This document shows, piece after piece, positions 43,005 through 51,879 of a stretch of DNA of 64,000 nt. The position numbers and the translations under genes were made by a program. The stretch is from positions 1 to 64,000 of the forward strand of contig NZ_JBATUX010000023.1 in NCBI RefSeq assembly GCF_049671445.1, in the 5' to 3' direction. Source of the stretch: Paenisporosarcina sp049671445 (GTDB lineage Bacteria; Bacillota; Bacilli; Bacillales_A; Planococcaceae). The notes below the pieces were generated by a model, which was not told where the DNA came from, ran no database searches, and was given only the letters and a program-made list of their open reading frames with translations. Numbering within the stretch: the stretch's first letter is position 1; the number at the start of each line of letters is the position of its first letter.

Positions 43005-43754
43005 ATGTATAATTCATTGCGAACCTTTTCTTTTCTATTTGGATATTTACCGTTTTCACTAAAAGGCTTACGCGAGGTACAAACGCTAAAGGGGAAAATT
43101 CCTATCAAAGATTACGACGAACTAGTACACCAGCAACCAAAGAGATGGGCTCAAGGCATTTTGAGACGAACCAAAAGTACATTTAAAGTGGAAGGATTAG
43201 AGTTAATTCCAGAAGAGACTGTGCTGTTTGTCTCTAATCACGAAGGCAACTTTGACATTCCATCACTCATCGCACATATTCCAAAACCTTTTGCGTTTAT
43301 GTCTAAAGTTGAAGTGAAAAAACTTCCTATTATTATAGACTGGATGGTAGCGATGAATTGTGTCTTTATTGATCGAACTAACCGTAGAAGTTCAATGCGT
43401 TCAATAACGGACATGGTATCTACTTTAAAAGCGGGTCATTCAATGATTATTTTCCCTGAAGGAACAAGAAGTAAAGGGACTGAGGTACAAGAATTCAAGT
43501 CTGGCTTTGTTAGAATTGCTAAAGAAGCAAAAATTCCGATTGTACCCATTGCTATTGCTGGAACTTCAGATATTTTGGAAAACAATCAAAATAAAATCAA
43601 ACCAGCTCATGTTTTCATAACTGTTTTACCAACTATTTCTATTGATACAATTCAAGAACTTTCTTCAAGAGAATTAATCGCACATGTTCAACAGAAAATT
43701 GCTGTAGAAGTAAAACATTTGCAACAAACAAAAAACCAGATGCCACATTTATAG
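43005..43754 (+). CDS. 1-acyl-sn-glycerol-3-phosphate acyltransferase (PlsC family)
   Basis: A 249-residue membrane-associated acyltransferase with the PlsC motifs: block I NHEGNFDIP (H-X4-D, about 78-86), block III FPEGTRSKG (about 148-156), and VPIAIAGT (block IV, about 182-189). It makes phosphatidic acid by adding an acyl chain to lysophosphatidic acid. It begins one base after the dfrA stop, so translation is coupled; the position matches the ypkP gene of B. subtilis. Its stop codon lies in the loop of a terminator. Confidence 0.88.
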   Translation: MYNSLRTFSFLFGYLPFSLKGLREVQTLKGKIPIKDYDELVHQQPKRWAQGILRRTKSTFKVEGLELIPEETVLFVSNHEGNFDIPSLIAHIPKPFAFMSKVEVKKLPIIIDWMVAMNCVFIDRTNRRSSMRSITDMVSTLKAGHSMIIFPEGTRSKGTEVQEFKSGFVRIAKEAKIPIVPIAIAGTSDILENNQNKIKPAHVFITVLPTISIDTIQELSSRELIAHVQQKIAVEVKHLQQTKNQMPHL

Positions 43755-43770
43755 CATCTGGTTTTTGCGT
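43731..43770 (+). terminator. Intrinsic terminator overlapping the acyltransferase stop
   Basis: AAAAACCAGATGC (43731-43743) pairs exactly with GCATCTGGTTTTT (43754-43766), with the stop codon between. Confidence 0.9.
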
Positions 43771-43849
43771 TCGTTTGCTAAATGCTAATAGTTTACAGAA
43801 CCAGTACATATTTTTATAATAAAGGTATGAGAAGAAGGGTGTGACAGGG

Positions 43850-44689
43850 ATGACCAAAATTCATATCGTAACCGATTCAACCGCTGATTTATCAACAGAA
43901 CAAATTGCACAATATTCTATCCATGTTGTGCCATTAACCATACAAATTGATGGGAAAACGCTAATAGATGGAGTAGATGTTCAAGCGGAGCCATTTTTAG
44001 AGATGATGAGAACTTCCAAAGAACTTCCTAAAAGTTCACAACCCGCTGTCGGTATTTTTCAAGAGCTTTATGATGAATTAGGCAAAAATGGCGATAAAAT
44101 TCTGTCAATACATATGACAGGAGGAATGAGTGGTACAGTTAAGTCTGCTCAAGCTGCTGCAGAAATCACAAATTCTGATGTAATAGTGATTGATTCACGT
44201 TTCATTTCATATGCTTTATCATTTCAAGTAATTGAAGCTGCACAAAAAGCCCAACAAGGGATGCTTATTGAAGACATCGTGAAACACTTGGATAAAGTTC
44301 GAGAAAACACGAAACTATTTGTTGTCGTTGATACGCTTGACAATCTAGTAAAAGGTGGACGAATCGGTAAAGGAAGAGCGTTAATAGGATCGTTACTCTC
44401 CATTAAACCAATTGCGTCACTTGAAGGTGGAGAATATACACCTGTCCATAAAGCCAGAAGTCACAAACAAGTGGTTCAATATTTATTTAAACAATTTATC
44501 GAAGACGCTACAGGCAAAACTGTTAAATATGTGGGGTTGTCGCAAGCAAATGGCTATGCGATGTCAGATCCATTAAAAAAAATGATTGAACAATCAGGCT
44601 TTAATGATGTGACAGTCGCATTTACGACACCTGTGATTAGTACTCACACAGGAATTGGTGCAATAGGTTTTATGTACATGGTTGAATAA
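43850..44689 (+). CDS. DegV family fatty-acid-binding protein
   Basis: A 279-residue DegV protein (FakB-like), which binds a fatty acid for phosphorylation by a FakA kinase. The N-terminus (KIHIVTDSTADLSTEQIAQY) and the ligand loops SSQPAVGIFQELYDEL, HMTGGMSGTVKSAQAA and the C-terminal HTGIGAIGFMY are typical. ATG 43850 follows GAAGGGTGTG; GTG 43841 is less likely. It is a single-gene unit between two terminators. Which fatty acid it binds is not evident. Confidence 0.9.
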   Translation: MTKIHIVTDSTADLSTEQIAQYSIHVVPLTIQIDGKTLIDGVDVQAEPFLEMMRTSKELPKSSQPAVGIFQELYDELGKNGDKILSIHMTGGMSGTVKSAQAAAEITNSDVIVIDSRFISYALSFQVIEAAQKAQQGMLIEDIVKHLDKVRENTKLFVVVDTLDNLVKGGRIGKGRALIGSLLSIKPIASLEGGEYTPVHKARSHKQVVQYLFKQFIEDATGKTVKYVGLSQANGYAMSDPLKKMIEQSGFNDVTVAFTTPVISTHTGIGAIGFMYMVE

Positions 44690-44701
44690 AGTATAAAAAT
44701 G

Positions 44702-44727
44702 AGCAGGGAGAGATCCCTGCTTTTAAT
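44702..44727 (+). terminator. Intrinsic terminator of the degV-like gene
   Basis: AGCAGGGA (44702-44709) pairs with TCCCTGCT (44714-44721), followed by TTTAAT. Confidence 0.75.
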
Positions 44728-44747
44728 ATGAGAAGGAGAGAAAAAAC

Positions 44748-45572
44748 ATGAAAAAACAGTTGATACTTGTCATCTTGGTGAGCATATTCATCTTGACAGG
44801 ATGTCAATTTGATCAAACTAACCAAGCAAGCCAAATGGATTTAACTACAAGGCAGTCGCTTAAAATGGAAAGTTTCACGTTAAATAACATGTTTATTTCT
44901 GAAGAAAAGATACTGGTTGGTCTCGGAGATTCATTGACACAAGGTGTAGGAGACGAGCGAAAGATGGGTGGCTATTTAGGTCGTTTTGCTACTGAGATGG
45001 AGTCGTTCCAAGGTGTTAGTAAAATCGATTTGTGGAATGAAGCAAAACGAGGAAGACGAAGTGATCAACTATTAAAGCAAATTCAATCTGGCGAAATTAA
45101 TGACTCTTTAAAAAAAGCTGATGTAATTGTTATGACAATAGGTGGCAATGATATTATGCGTATAGTTAAGCAAGATTTATTTAAATTGCGAGTCGATGCT
45201 TTTCAAAATGAATTACTTTTATTTGCAAAACGCTATGGCGAAATTTTGATAGAAATTCGTAAGCTTAACCCTGATGCGCCACTAATTATATTAGGGTTAT
45301 ATAATCCTTTTTCAATTGTTACGGATGAGGCAAATGAATTCGACCAAATTTTAGCGAACTGGAATAATACAATTAATAATGTGGCTTATAGTGATTTTAA
45401 TTCCTGTTTTGTCCCGGTAAACGATTTATTTAATTCCAATTCTAAAATGGTATATCACACGGATTTTTTCCATCCAAATAGTAAAGGCTATGAACAAATG
45501 ACAGACCGTGTACTAGAATCCCTCAAATCATGCGGTTTAAAACAATTAACAAAAGGGGAAATGGATTTTTAA
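44748..45572 (+). CDS. ypmR: SGNH-hydrolase lipoprotein (YpmR)
   Basis: A 274-residue GDSL/SGNH hydrolase, anchored to the membrane outer face. The lipobox LTGC (Cys about residue 19) ends the signal peptide. The catalytic serine is in VGLGDSLTQGVGDE (about 59-72), the glycine block in RRSDQLLKQI, the asparagine in TIGGNDIM (about 130), and the Asp/His pair in HTDFFHPNSKGYEQM (about 243-257). It probably hydrolyses an acyl ester. Follows AGGAG. It is the first gene of the conserved ypmR-ypmS-msrA-msrB run; the next gene is 15 bases away. Confidence 0.9.
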   Translation: MKKQLILVILVSIFILTGCQFDQTNQASQMDLTTRQSLKMESFTLNNMFISEEKILVGLGDSLTQGVGDERKMGGYLGRFATEMESFQGVSKIDLWNEAKRGRRSDQLLKQIQSGEINDSLKKADVIVMTIGGNDIMRIVKQDLFKLRVDAFQNELLLFAKRYGEILIEIRKLNPDAPLIILGLYNPFSIVTDEANEFDQILANWNNTINNVAYSDFNSCFVPVNDLFNSNSKMVYHTDFFHPNSKGYEQMTDRVLESLKSCGLKQLTKGEMDF

Positions 45573-45587
45573 GGAGTTGAATATTTT

Positions 45588-46160
45588 ATGAACCTATGGA
45601 AAGTTGCTTTCCTATTACTACTTGCACTATTAATTACTACAACGGTAATTTTTGTTTTTTGGATAAGTTCTCCTTCAGAAAAAACAATCATTCCTGAACC
45701 ACAAGCAGCTTCCGAGGGGCATGTATTGACGGTTAAGACAACAAAAGAAGATTTTGAAGGTATCGCGAATTCTTACATAAGGGATGCAGTGAAAGGTCAA
45801 CCTTTACCAGTTACATTAAGTGTAGAAAACCAAATCCTTTTATCAACTGAACTCACTATTTTTTCAATAAAGTTACCTGTCATTATGAAATTCGATCCGG
45901 TAGTCGAGCCTGATGGTAACTTGAAGTTGGTCCAAACAGGGGTTGAAGTCGGCAAATTAGAAATTCCGCCCGAAACCGTGTTAAAATTGTTGAAAGATTC
46001 TGTAGCCTTACCTGATTGGATGATTGTTCGTCCAGAGGAAGAGGATGTTTATATCGATTTATCTCGTATTCCTATGCAATCGAATGTGGAAGTGCGAGCA
46101 AAAGAATTTAATTTAGAACAAGATGAAATCATTCTAGAAATACTCGTACCTAATAAGTAA
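45588..46160 (+). CDS. ypmS: YpmS family membrane-anchored protein (DUF2140)
   Basis: A 190-residue protein with an N-terminal membrane helix (VAFLLLLALLITTTVIFVFW, about residues 5-24) and an outside domain of beta-type segments (VTLSVENQILLSTELTIF), as in B. subtilis YpmS. The function is unknown. It lies between ypmR and msrA with 15- and 14-base gaps, so it is part of the operon; it may assist the SGNH hydrolase. The ATG follows AAGGAG. Confidence 0.85.
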   Translation: MNLWKVAFLLLLALLITTTVIFVFWISSPSEKTIIPEPQAASEGHVLTVKTTKEDFEGIANSYIRDAVKGQPLPVTLSVENQILLSTELTIFSIKLPVIMKFDPVVEPDGNLKLVQTGVEVGKLEIPPETVLKLLKDSVALPDWMIVRPEEEDVYIDLSRIPMQSNVEVRAKEFNLEQDEIILEILVPNK

Positions 46161-46174
46161 AGGAGGTCGTCATA

Positions 46175-46699
46175 ATGGGCTTAGAAAAAGCAACGTTTGC
46201 AGGTGGTTGTTTTTGGTGCATGGTTAAACCTTTTGATTCCTATGATGGCATACATGCTGTGGTATCAGGATATACAGGTGGGGATTTAGAAAATCCTACT
46301 TACGAGCAAGTATGTACAAATGCAACTGGTCATAGAGAAGCAGTCCAAATAACGTTTGACCCTAGCGTATTCCCATACGAGCGACTTGTCGAATTGTTTT
46401 GGATGCAGATTGATCCAACCGATCCAGGAGGTCAATTCTACGATCGAGGTTCATCTTATGAATCAGCGATTTTTTACCATAACGATAGTCAAAAAGGAAT
46501 AGCTGAAGCATCCAAAATAGCATTGCAATCAAGCGGTAAGTTTTCAAAACCCATTGTCACTCCAATTTTAGAAGCAAAACCGTTTTACCCAGCAGAACAG
46601 TATCATCAAGATTACTATAAAAAAAATCCAACACACTATAACCGATACCAAGTAGGCTCAGGAAGAGCTGGATTCAAACAAAAAATGTGGGGTGAATAA
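46175..46699 (+). CDS. msrA: Peptide methionine-S-sulfoxide reductase MsrA
   Basis: A 174-residue MsrA that reduces the S form of methionine sulfoxide. The catalytic motif is AGGCFWCM (Cys about residue 11); the substrate-binding glutamate and tyrosine residues follow in VVSGYTGG and GHREAVQITFDP. DPTDPGGQFYDRGSSYESAIFY is the family signature. A resolving cysteine at the C-terminus is not visible. ATG 46175 follows AAAGGAGG. It is followed two bases later by msrB. Confidence 0.93.
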   Translation: MGLEKATFAGGCFWCMVKPFDSYDGIHAVVSGYTGGDLENPTYEQVCTNATGHREAVQITFDPSVFPYERLVELFWMQIDPTDPGGQFYDRGSSYESAIFYHNDSQKGIAEASKIALQSSGKFSKPIVTPILEAKPFYPAEQYHQDYYKKNPTHYNRYQVGSGRAGFKQKMWGE

Positions 46700-46701
46700 C
46701 A

Positions 46702-47124
46702 TTGTCTAAAGAAGAGTTGAAAAATAAACTTACACCTATGCAATATCACGTAACACAAGAAAATGGCACAGAACCTCCTCATCGAAATGAATATGACCAA
46801 CAGTTTAATGAAGGTATTTATGTAGATGTTGTTTCAGGAAAACCATTATTTAGCTCAAAAGATAAGTATGATGCTGGTTGTGGATGGCCGAGCTTTAGTA
46901 AGCCGATAGAGGGTCCAGAAGTAACAGAGCATGTAGATGAATCTCACGGCATGAAAAGAACGGAAGTTAGAAGTAAATCAGCGAACTCACACTTAGGACA
47001 TGTCTTCCCAGATGGTCCTGGTCCAGACGGCTTGAGATATTGCATAAATTCAGCATCTTTAAAATTTATTCCAAAAGAAAAATTAGAAGAAGAAGGATAT
47101 AGTGAATACGTATCCCAATTCTAA
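46702..47124 (+). CDS. msrB: Peptide methionine-R-sulfoxide reductase MsrB
   Basis: A 140-residue MsrB that reduces the R form of methionine sulfoxide. Motifs: GWPSFSKPIEG (about 53-63), RTEVRSKSANSHLGHVFPDGP (about 86-106), and the catalytic cysteine in LRYCINSASLKF (about 115). The two CxxC zinc motifs of the zinc form are absent, so this is the zinc-free type. It starts at TTG 46702, two bases after the msrA stop, with GGGGTGA overlapping that stop. Together the pair handles both sulfoxide forms under oxidative stress. Confidence 0.93.
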   Translation: MSKEELKNKLTPMQYHVTQENGTEPPHRNEYDQQFNEGIYVDVVSGKPLFSSKDKYDAGCGWPSFSKPIEGPEVTEHVDESHGMKRTEVRSKSANSHLGHVFPDGPGPDGLRYCINSASLKFIPKEKLEEEGYSEYVSQF

Positions 47125-47147
47125 TCAACAACATATTAACATTAGTA

Positions 47148-47189
47148 GCACAAACCAAGGCCATTGGTTTGTGCTTCATTTTTTTTATA
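47148..47189 (+). terminator. Intrinsic terminator of msrB
   Basis: GCACAAACCAA (47148-47158) pairs perfectly with TTGGTTTGTGC (47164-47174) around five bases; a T-run follows at 47179-47186. Confidence 0.85.
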
Positions 47190-47293
47190 GTAGAAGTGAA
47201 GGAAGGTCGAGCAGTTCCAGGGATCAAATGTGATTCCGTTGAAGTCGTCAACTTTCACCACAATCATTCCGCAAACTGCTTTCTACACCTGTT

Positions 47294-47398
47294 TTATTCT
47301 TTGGACTTATAAACTGTCCCTTCATATGATTTGCTATAAGAATGCTCTTGATAGTGAAAAATAATTGTAAATCCATGGTCAACAATAGTGTAGGTCAT
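47294..47398 (-). CDS. Putative 34-residue peptide
   Basis: On the minus strand an ATG at 47398 opens a frame starting MTYTIVDHGFTIIFHYQEHS and ending VYKSKE, with amphipathic strand-like character and normal codon use. AAAGG lies only about five bases before ATG, which is weak. It may be a real small protein or the fragment of a decayed gene. No family is recognised. Confidence 0.3.
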   Translation of the reverse strand: MTYTIVDHGFTIIFHYQEHSYSKSYEGTVYKSKE

Positions 47399-47480
47399 TA
47401 GAGCCTTTATCGTATGTTTTTACTTCGCACTCAAAATCCTGTATATATAGTAAACAACAATATTTATTTGGAGGAACATT

Positions 47481-47711
47481 ATGAATCACTCATTTTACAA
47501 ATATGCACTAACATTTAGAGGAGGACCTGTTTCAGACAAAATGGCAATGTTTGCTGAAGCAATGTTTTATGATTTGTCGTTCCCAAAACAATCAAATGAT
47601 TTTGAAGAGATTTCAAGTTATATAGAGGAACTAGCTCATTCAGATATGTCTGCAACTATTTTTGATGAAATGTGGTTATTATTTGAAACCAATGTGGCTT
47701 TCCGACAGTAG
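47481..47711 (+). CDS. yozE: YozE family protein
   Basis: A 76-residue SAM-like helical protein matching B. subtilis YozE (74 residues): FYKYALTFRGG near the N-terminus, MFAEAMFYDLSFPKQSNDF, SSYIEELA and FDEMWLLFE. The fold is a sterile-alpha-motif-like bundle; the function is unknown. ATG 47481 follows GGAGG. The spo0M-like gene begins 30 bases after its stop on the same strand and is probably cotranscribed. Confidence 0.88.
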   Translation: MNHSFYKYALTFRGGPVSDKMAMFAEAMFYDLSFPKQSNDFEEISSYIEELAHSDMSATIFDEMWLLFETNVAFRQ

Positions 47712-47741
47712 TATAGGTAGAACAATTAAAGGAGGAGTAAA

Positions 47742-48512
47742 ATGTCTTTTTTCAATAAAGTTTTAGCATCTGTTGGGGTTGGAAATGCAAAAGTTGATAC
47801 CAAATTAAACGATTCAACTTTTAAGGTGGGGGAAATGATTTCAGGAATGACTGAGGTAATTGGTGGTAACACCTCTCAATCGATTGAAGCCATTTACATC
47901 AAGGTTTATACTACCTATGAACGAGAAGCGAATGACAAAAAATACACGGATTCGATTGCGATTTATTCTCACAAAATTACCGAACCATTTACGATTAATG
48001 AACAAGAGAAAAAAGCATTCCCTTTTTCTTTTAATCTCCCCTTAAATACGCCAGTAACGATGGGTAAAACACGTGTATGGCTTCAAACGGGTCTAGACAT
48101 CAAAAATGCAGTTGACCCAGGAGATAAAGATATGATTGAAATTAGACCAAACGCATTTATTCAAGCCGGTTTGACGGCTGCCCAGAATTTAGGATTGAAA
48201 TTGCGTAAAGTTGATTGCGAAGAAGCTCCTCGTGCATACAGAGGAATAACAAAATTTGTACAAGAATTTGAATTTGTTGCTTCAAGCGGACCATTTCGAG
48301 GGAAATTCGATGAAATTGAATTTACCTTCATTCCAAAAGGATTGGATCAAGTGGAATTACTGATTCAAGTTGATCGACGAGTTCGTGGGTTAGGAAGTTT
48401 ATTTTCAGAGGCACTAAATATGGACGAATCGTATATTCGTTTAACCCTGTCAAGCGCTGACTTATCTACGCTTGAGACAAAACTACATCAAGAAATTGCG
48501 AGATATTCATAA
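47742..48512 (+). CDS. spo0M: Sporulation-control protein Spo0M
   Basis: A 256-residue protein of the Spo0M (arrestin-like) family, which affects the entry into sporulation in B. subtilis and cell shape. It begins MSFFNKVLASVGVGNAKVDT and contains the two beta-sandwich halves: QSIEAIYIKVYTTYERE and PFPFSFNLPL-type segments, then FVQEFEFVASSGPFRGKFDE. Length matches the family (about 258). AAAGGAGG precedes the ATG. Its presence supports a spore-forming host. Confidence 0.9.
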   Translation: MSFFNKVLASVGVGNAKVDTKLNDSTFKVGEMISGMTEVIGGNTSQSIEAIYIKVYTTYEREANDKKYTDSIAIYSHKITEPFTINEQEKKAFPFSFNLPLNTPVTMGKTRVWLQTGLDIKNAVDPGDKDMIEIRPNAFIQAGLTAAQNLGLKLRKVDCEEAPRAYRGITKFVQEFEFVASSGPFRGKFDEIEFTFIPKGLDQVELLIQVDRRVRGLGSLFSEALNMDESYIRLTLSSADLSTLETKLHQEIARYS

Positions 48513-48581
48513 CACCATTTGCATCTGCTGTTAAAAAACAGTATGATAGTACGGAAATGTTTATAAAGTGAGGGTATAATA

Positions 48582-49286
48582 ATGAGTGTTCATATTAATG
48601 CGAAAAAAGGCGATATCGCCGATACTATTTTACTACCAGGAGATCCATTACGTGCAAAATACATTGCAGAGACGTTTTTAGAAGACGTTGTTCTATACAA
48701 TGAAGTTCGTAATATGTTTGGTTACACTGGCACATACAAAGGCAAACGTATTTCTGTTCAAGGAACTGGAATGGGAGTTCCATCAATTTCAATTTACGTT
48801 ACTGAATTAATGGCTGAATATGATGTTCAAAAATTAATTCGCGTTGGTACATGTGGTTCAATTCACAAAGATGTCAAAGTGCGTGACGTTATTCTTGCAC
48901 AGAGTGCTTCAACTGACTCTAAAATGAATGAAATCATTTTTAATGGCATTAACTTTGCACCAACTGCAGACTTTGACTTGTTATTAAAAGCGTATAATGC
49001 AGGAATTGAAAAAGGTTTAAACCTTAAAGTAGGTAACGTATTTACAGAAGACGTATTCTACAATGAGCATGCAGAGCATGAAAAGTGGGCTCAATACGGA
49101 ATTTTAGCACTTGAAATGGAGTCTTCAGCACTTTATACTTTAGCTGCTAAATTCGGTCGCCAAGCGCTTTCAGTATTAACTGTAAGTGATCACTTGTTGA
49201 CTGGTGAAGTTACGACATCAGAAGAACGTCAAATAACATTTAACGATATGATTGTAGTGGCATTAGACGCTGCGATTCAAGATTAA
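48582..49286 (+). CDS. deoD: Purine-nucleoside phosphorylase DeoD
   Basis: A 234-residue hexameric-type (E. coli DeoD) phosphorylase that cleaves purine nucleosides with phosphate. Phosphate- and base-binding motifs: GDPLRAKYIAE (about 20-30), GTGMGVPSISIY (about 63-74), RVGTCGSI (about 87-94), and LEMESSALYTLA (about 178-189); the proton donor in TVSDHL (about 203). Complete. ATG 48582 follows GAGGG. It is a one-gene unit closed by a terminator. Confidence 0.94.
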   Translation: MSVHINAKKGDIADTILLPGDPLRAKYIAETFLEDVVLYNEVRNMFGYTGTYKGKRISVQGTGMGVPSISIYVTELMAEYDVQKLIRVGTCGSIHKDVKVRDVILAQSASTDSKMNEIIFNGINFAPTADFDLLLKAYNAGIEKGLNLKVGNVFTEDVFYNEHAEHEKWAQYGILALEMESSALYTLAAKFGRQALSVLTVSDHLLTGEVTTSEERQITFNDMIVVALDAAIQD

Positions 49287-49300
49287 TCTAGGTTAGCGAG

Positions 49301-49337
49301 AAAAGGCTGTCATCTGTTATTTGACAGCCTTTTTCTT
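49301..49337 (+). terminator. Intrinsic terminator of deoD
   Basis: AAAAGGCTGTCA (49301-49312) pairs with TGACAGCCTTTTT (49322-49334). Confidence 0.9.
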
Positions 49338-49422
49338 TCCGTTTAACCATATTAACTGATAAACTATACATAAATATTGAAGCATATATTCTAATGTTTT
49401 CGAATTGAAAGTGGTGAATAAA

Positions 49423-50919
49423 ATGGATGAACAGCAAAAAAATCCCGAACAACAAGCAGATCAATCTGAACAAAATCATCATGATGGACCAGCGGGGAAA
49501 TATATTCGTTTGAAACCTTTCTTTTTCATCATGCTAATTTTCTCTCTAATTTTAAGTACTGCAGGATTAACAATTTTTGCGTTAACCTTTGGAGAAGATA
49601 AAGTAGTTGAGGTAGGTTCACCAGAGAGACGAGAGTTTCAAAAACTTTACCAAGCTTATGACGAATTGAAATCTGAATACTACGCAGATATTGATCAAGA
49701 ATCTTTAGTTAATGGTGCAATCAATGGGATGATAGATGCGCTTGGTGATCCGTATTCGGATTATATGAATCAAGACGAAGCTGCACAATTTGAAGAAAGT
49801 ATTTCTTCAAGTTTCCAAGGAATAGGTGCTGAAATACAAGAACGTAATGGAATGATTTCAGTGGTATCTCCTATTAAAAACTCACCAGCTGAAAAAGCAG
49901 GGATTTTAACAAATGACAATATCATTGCTGTAGATGGTAAAAACATTCAAGGCATGGGTGCCTCTGAAGCAGTATTGTTAATTCGCGGTGAAAAAGGAAC
50001 GGAAGTAACTTTAACCATTCAACGTGGAGAAATGTCCGAGCCCTTAGAAATTAAAATTGTTCGTGATGAAATTCCAATAGAAACTGTCTATGCTGAAATG
50101 CTTGAAGACGATGTTGCACATATTCAAATTACAAGCTTTTCACAAAACACATACGATGAATTGCTGACAGCTCTTACAGAAATGGAAGGCGCAGGAATGA
50201 AAGCGTTAGTGCTTGATGTAAGACAAAATCCGGGTGGATTATTAACTTCAGCTATCAATATTTCTGATTTGTTTGTTGAAGAGGGGAAAACTTTATTCCA
50301 GACTCAAGAAAAAGGCAAAGATGCAGAAGTTTTCTTAGCTACGGATGGAGAAAAATTAAAAGTACCCGTGTCATTATTAATTGATGAAGGTAGTGCTTCT
50401 GCTTCAGAAATTCTAGCAGCCGCTATGAGTGAATCTGCTGGAACACAATTAATAGGATTGAATTCGTTTGGTAAAGGAACTGTACAAACGGCAAATGAAT
50501 TACAAGATGGATCAAATATGAAATTCACAACAGCTAAATGGCTAACGCCTGATGGTAACTGGATTCATGAAAAAGGCATTGCACCTGATGTGAAAGTGGA
50601 TTATCCTAAATACTCGAAATTACCATATTTGGACGCATCAATCGAACTAAAAAATGGAGTTTTATCAGATCAAGTTAAAGCTGCAGAAGAAATGCTGACT
50701 GCCATTGGAATTGATAGTGGTAAAGTGGATGGATTATTCGATGATCAAACAGAAGCTGCTGTTAAGGAATTGCAAAAAGAGGCAAAAATCGAAGAAACAG
50801 GTATTTTAACTGGTGACACGACTTATGCTTTAATGGACAGCTTACGCTTGAAAATTAAAAAAGATGACCCACAGTTGTTAAAAGCAAAAGAAATCTTATT
50901 AAAAGATCTAGCAAAATAA
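49423..50919 (+). CDS. C-terminal processing peptidase (S41 family, CtpA/CtpB-like)
   Basis: A 498-residue membrane-anchored serine protease. Order: charged N-terminus of about 35 residues, a membrane helix (FFFIMLIFSLILSTAGLTIF, about 34-53), PDZ domain (about 130-210, with GIGAEIQERNGMISVVSPI), S41 protease domain with catalytic Ser in DEGSASASEILAAAM (about 320-334) and Lys in SFGKGTVQ (about 347-354), then a C-terminal peptidoglycan-binding domain (about 410-470). B. subtilis CtpB of this type cuts SpoIVFA in sporulation, and CtpA is vegetative; I cannot say which this is. ATG 49423 is preferred over TTG 49405, which precedes the GTGGTG. Confidence 0.92.
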   Translation: MDEQQKNPEQQADQSEQNHHDGPAGKYIRLKPFFFIMLIFSLILSTAGLTIFALTFGEDKVVEVGSPERREFQKLYQAYDELKSEYYADIDQESLVNGAINGMIDALGDPYSDYMNQDEAAQFEESISSSFQGIGAEIQERNGMISVVSPIKNSPAEKAGILTNDNIIAVDGKNIQGMGASEAVLLIRGEKGTEVTLTIQRGEMSEPLEIKIVRDEIPIETVYAEMLEDDVAHIQITSFSQNTYDELLTALTEMEGAGMKALVLDVRQNPGGLLTSAINISDLFVEEGKTLFQTQEKGKDAEVFLATDGEKLKVPVSLLIDEGSASASEILAAAMSESAGTQLIGLNSFGKGTVQTANELQDGSNMKFTTAKWLTPDGNWIHEKGIAPDVKVDYPKYSKLPYLDASIELKNGVLSDQVKAAEEMLTAIGIDSGKVDGLFDDQTEAAVKELQKEAKIEETGILTGDTTYALMDSLRLKIKKDDPQLLKAKEILLKDLAK

Positions 50920-50957
50920 ACAAAAGCTGGCCTGCAAGTTGAGGTCAGCTTTTTTCA
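50920..50957 (+). terminator. Intrinsic terminator of the ctp gene
   Basis: AAAAGCTGGCCT and AGGTCAGCTTTTTT (50942-50955) pair with one bulge. Confidence 0.8.
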
Positions 50958-50975
50958 TCAGAAAGGATGAACAAA

Positions 50976-51872
50976 ATGAAGGATGTTTATTTATTTAGTG
51001 GCTTTTTAGGAAGCGGAAAAACATCATTACTAACTGACACAATACGTCAATTAAAACAAAAAGGGTTAAAACCTGCCGTACTCATGAATGAGTTGGGGAA
51101 ACTTCCTTTTGATTCACAAGCTGTCGAGGAAGATATTCCTTTAAAAGAAATGTTAGAAGGCTGTATATGTTGTTCTGGATCTGAGAAAACAGAAGCACAA
51201 CTACAAACATTATTAGCTGGTGAAAATTTTGATGTTCTCATTATTGAAACGACAGGTGCAGCTCACCCAGTTGAAGCATTAGACGCGGTTTATTCCCCGT
51301 TGTTTGCAAAGCAACTAAATGTAAAGGGAATTGTGACAGTTGTAGATAGCATTCGGTGGCTTGATCGACACTTACTACCACCACAAATGCGTTCTCTATT
51401 TCTAGAACAAATTCGTCATGCTCATTTATTATTAGCAAACAAAATGGATTTATTATCTGAAGCTCAACAAGCAAAGGTTACATTTGAATTACAAAGTTTC
51501 AATCCATCAGCGACATTAATTCAAACATCACATGGTAAATGTCCTTTATCAATATTAGAAGAGTTAACAGGTACCGTTAGTGACAAGGATGTTAACAAAG
51601 CTAGAGTAGGTCAAGAACTTGCATTATCAACACGATTGGTTTCATTTAAGCATGCTGTCGAAAAGGACACCTTTGAAGAGTGGTTGCGTACATTACCATC
51701 TACTATATATAGAATGAAAGGCTATGTCCCTATCAATGGAATTAAAAATCCAATGCTTTTCCAATATTCATATGGGATGGTCCAATGGTTACCTGAATAT
51801 GTGAAGATGGAGCCAAGCATTGTAATCATTGGCGAGCAACTCGCACAAATAAATATTCCTGGAAGTGAGTGA
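50976..51872 (+). CDS. CobW/COG0523-family GTPase
   Basis: A 298-residue G3E GTPase, a putative metallochaperone. Walker A is GFLGSGKTSLL (about 9-19), the metal-binding CxCC motif is in EGCICCSGSE (about 60-69), IIETTGAAHP is the Walker B/switch, and NKMDLL is the G4 motif. The C-terminal CobW domain ends without a His-rich metal-binding tail. Family members supply zinc or cobalt to enzymes; which metal this serves is unclear. ATG 50976 is preferred; ATG 50967 overlaps the AAAGG site. A small gene begins 7 bases after its stop. Confidence 0.88.
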   Translation: MKDVYLFSGFLGSGKTSLLTDTIRQLKQKGLKPAVLMNELGKLPFDSQAVEEDIPLKEMLEGCICCSGSEKTEAQLQTLLAGENFDVLIIETTGAAHPVEALDAVYSPLFAKQLNVKGIVTVVDSIRWLDRHLLPPQMRSLFLEQIRHAHLLLANKMDLLSEAQQAKVTFELQSFNPSATLIQTSHGKCPLSILEELTGTVSDKDVNKARVGQELALSTRLVSFKHAVEKDTFEEWLRTLPSTIYRMKGYVPINGIKNPMLFQYSYGMVQWLPEYVKMEPSIVIIGEQLAQINIPGSE

Positions 51873-51879
51873 TTGACTA

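Larger units (their letters stand above)
47125..47480. other. Gene-poor stretch between msrB and yozE
   Basis: It holds the msrB terminator and a minus-strand 34-codon frame. No other feature was recognised; the remainder is AT-rich and includes the yozE leader. Confidence 0.5.
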
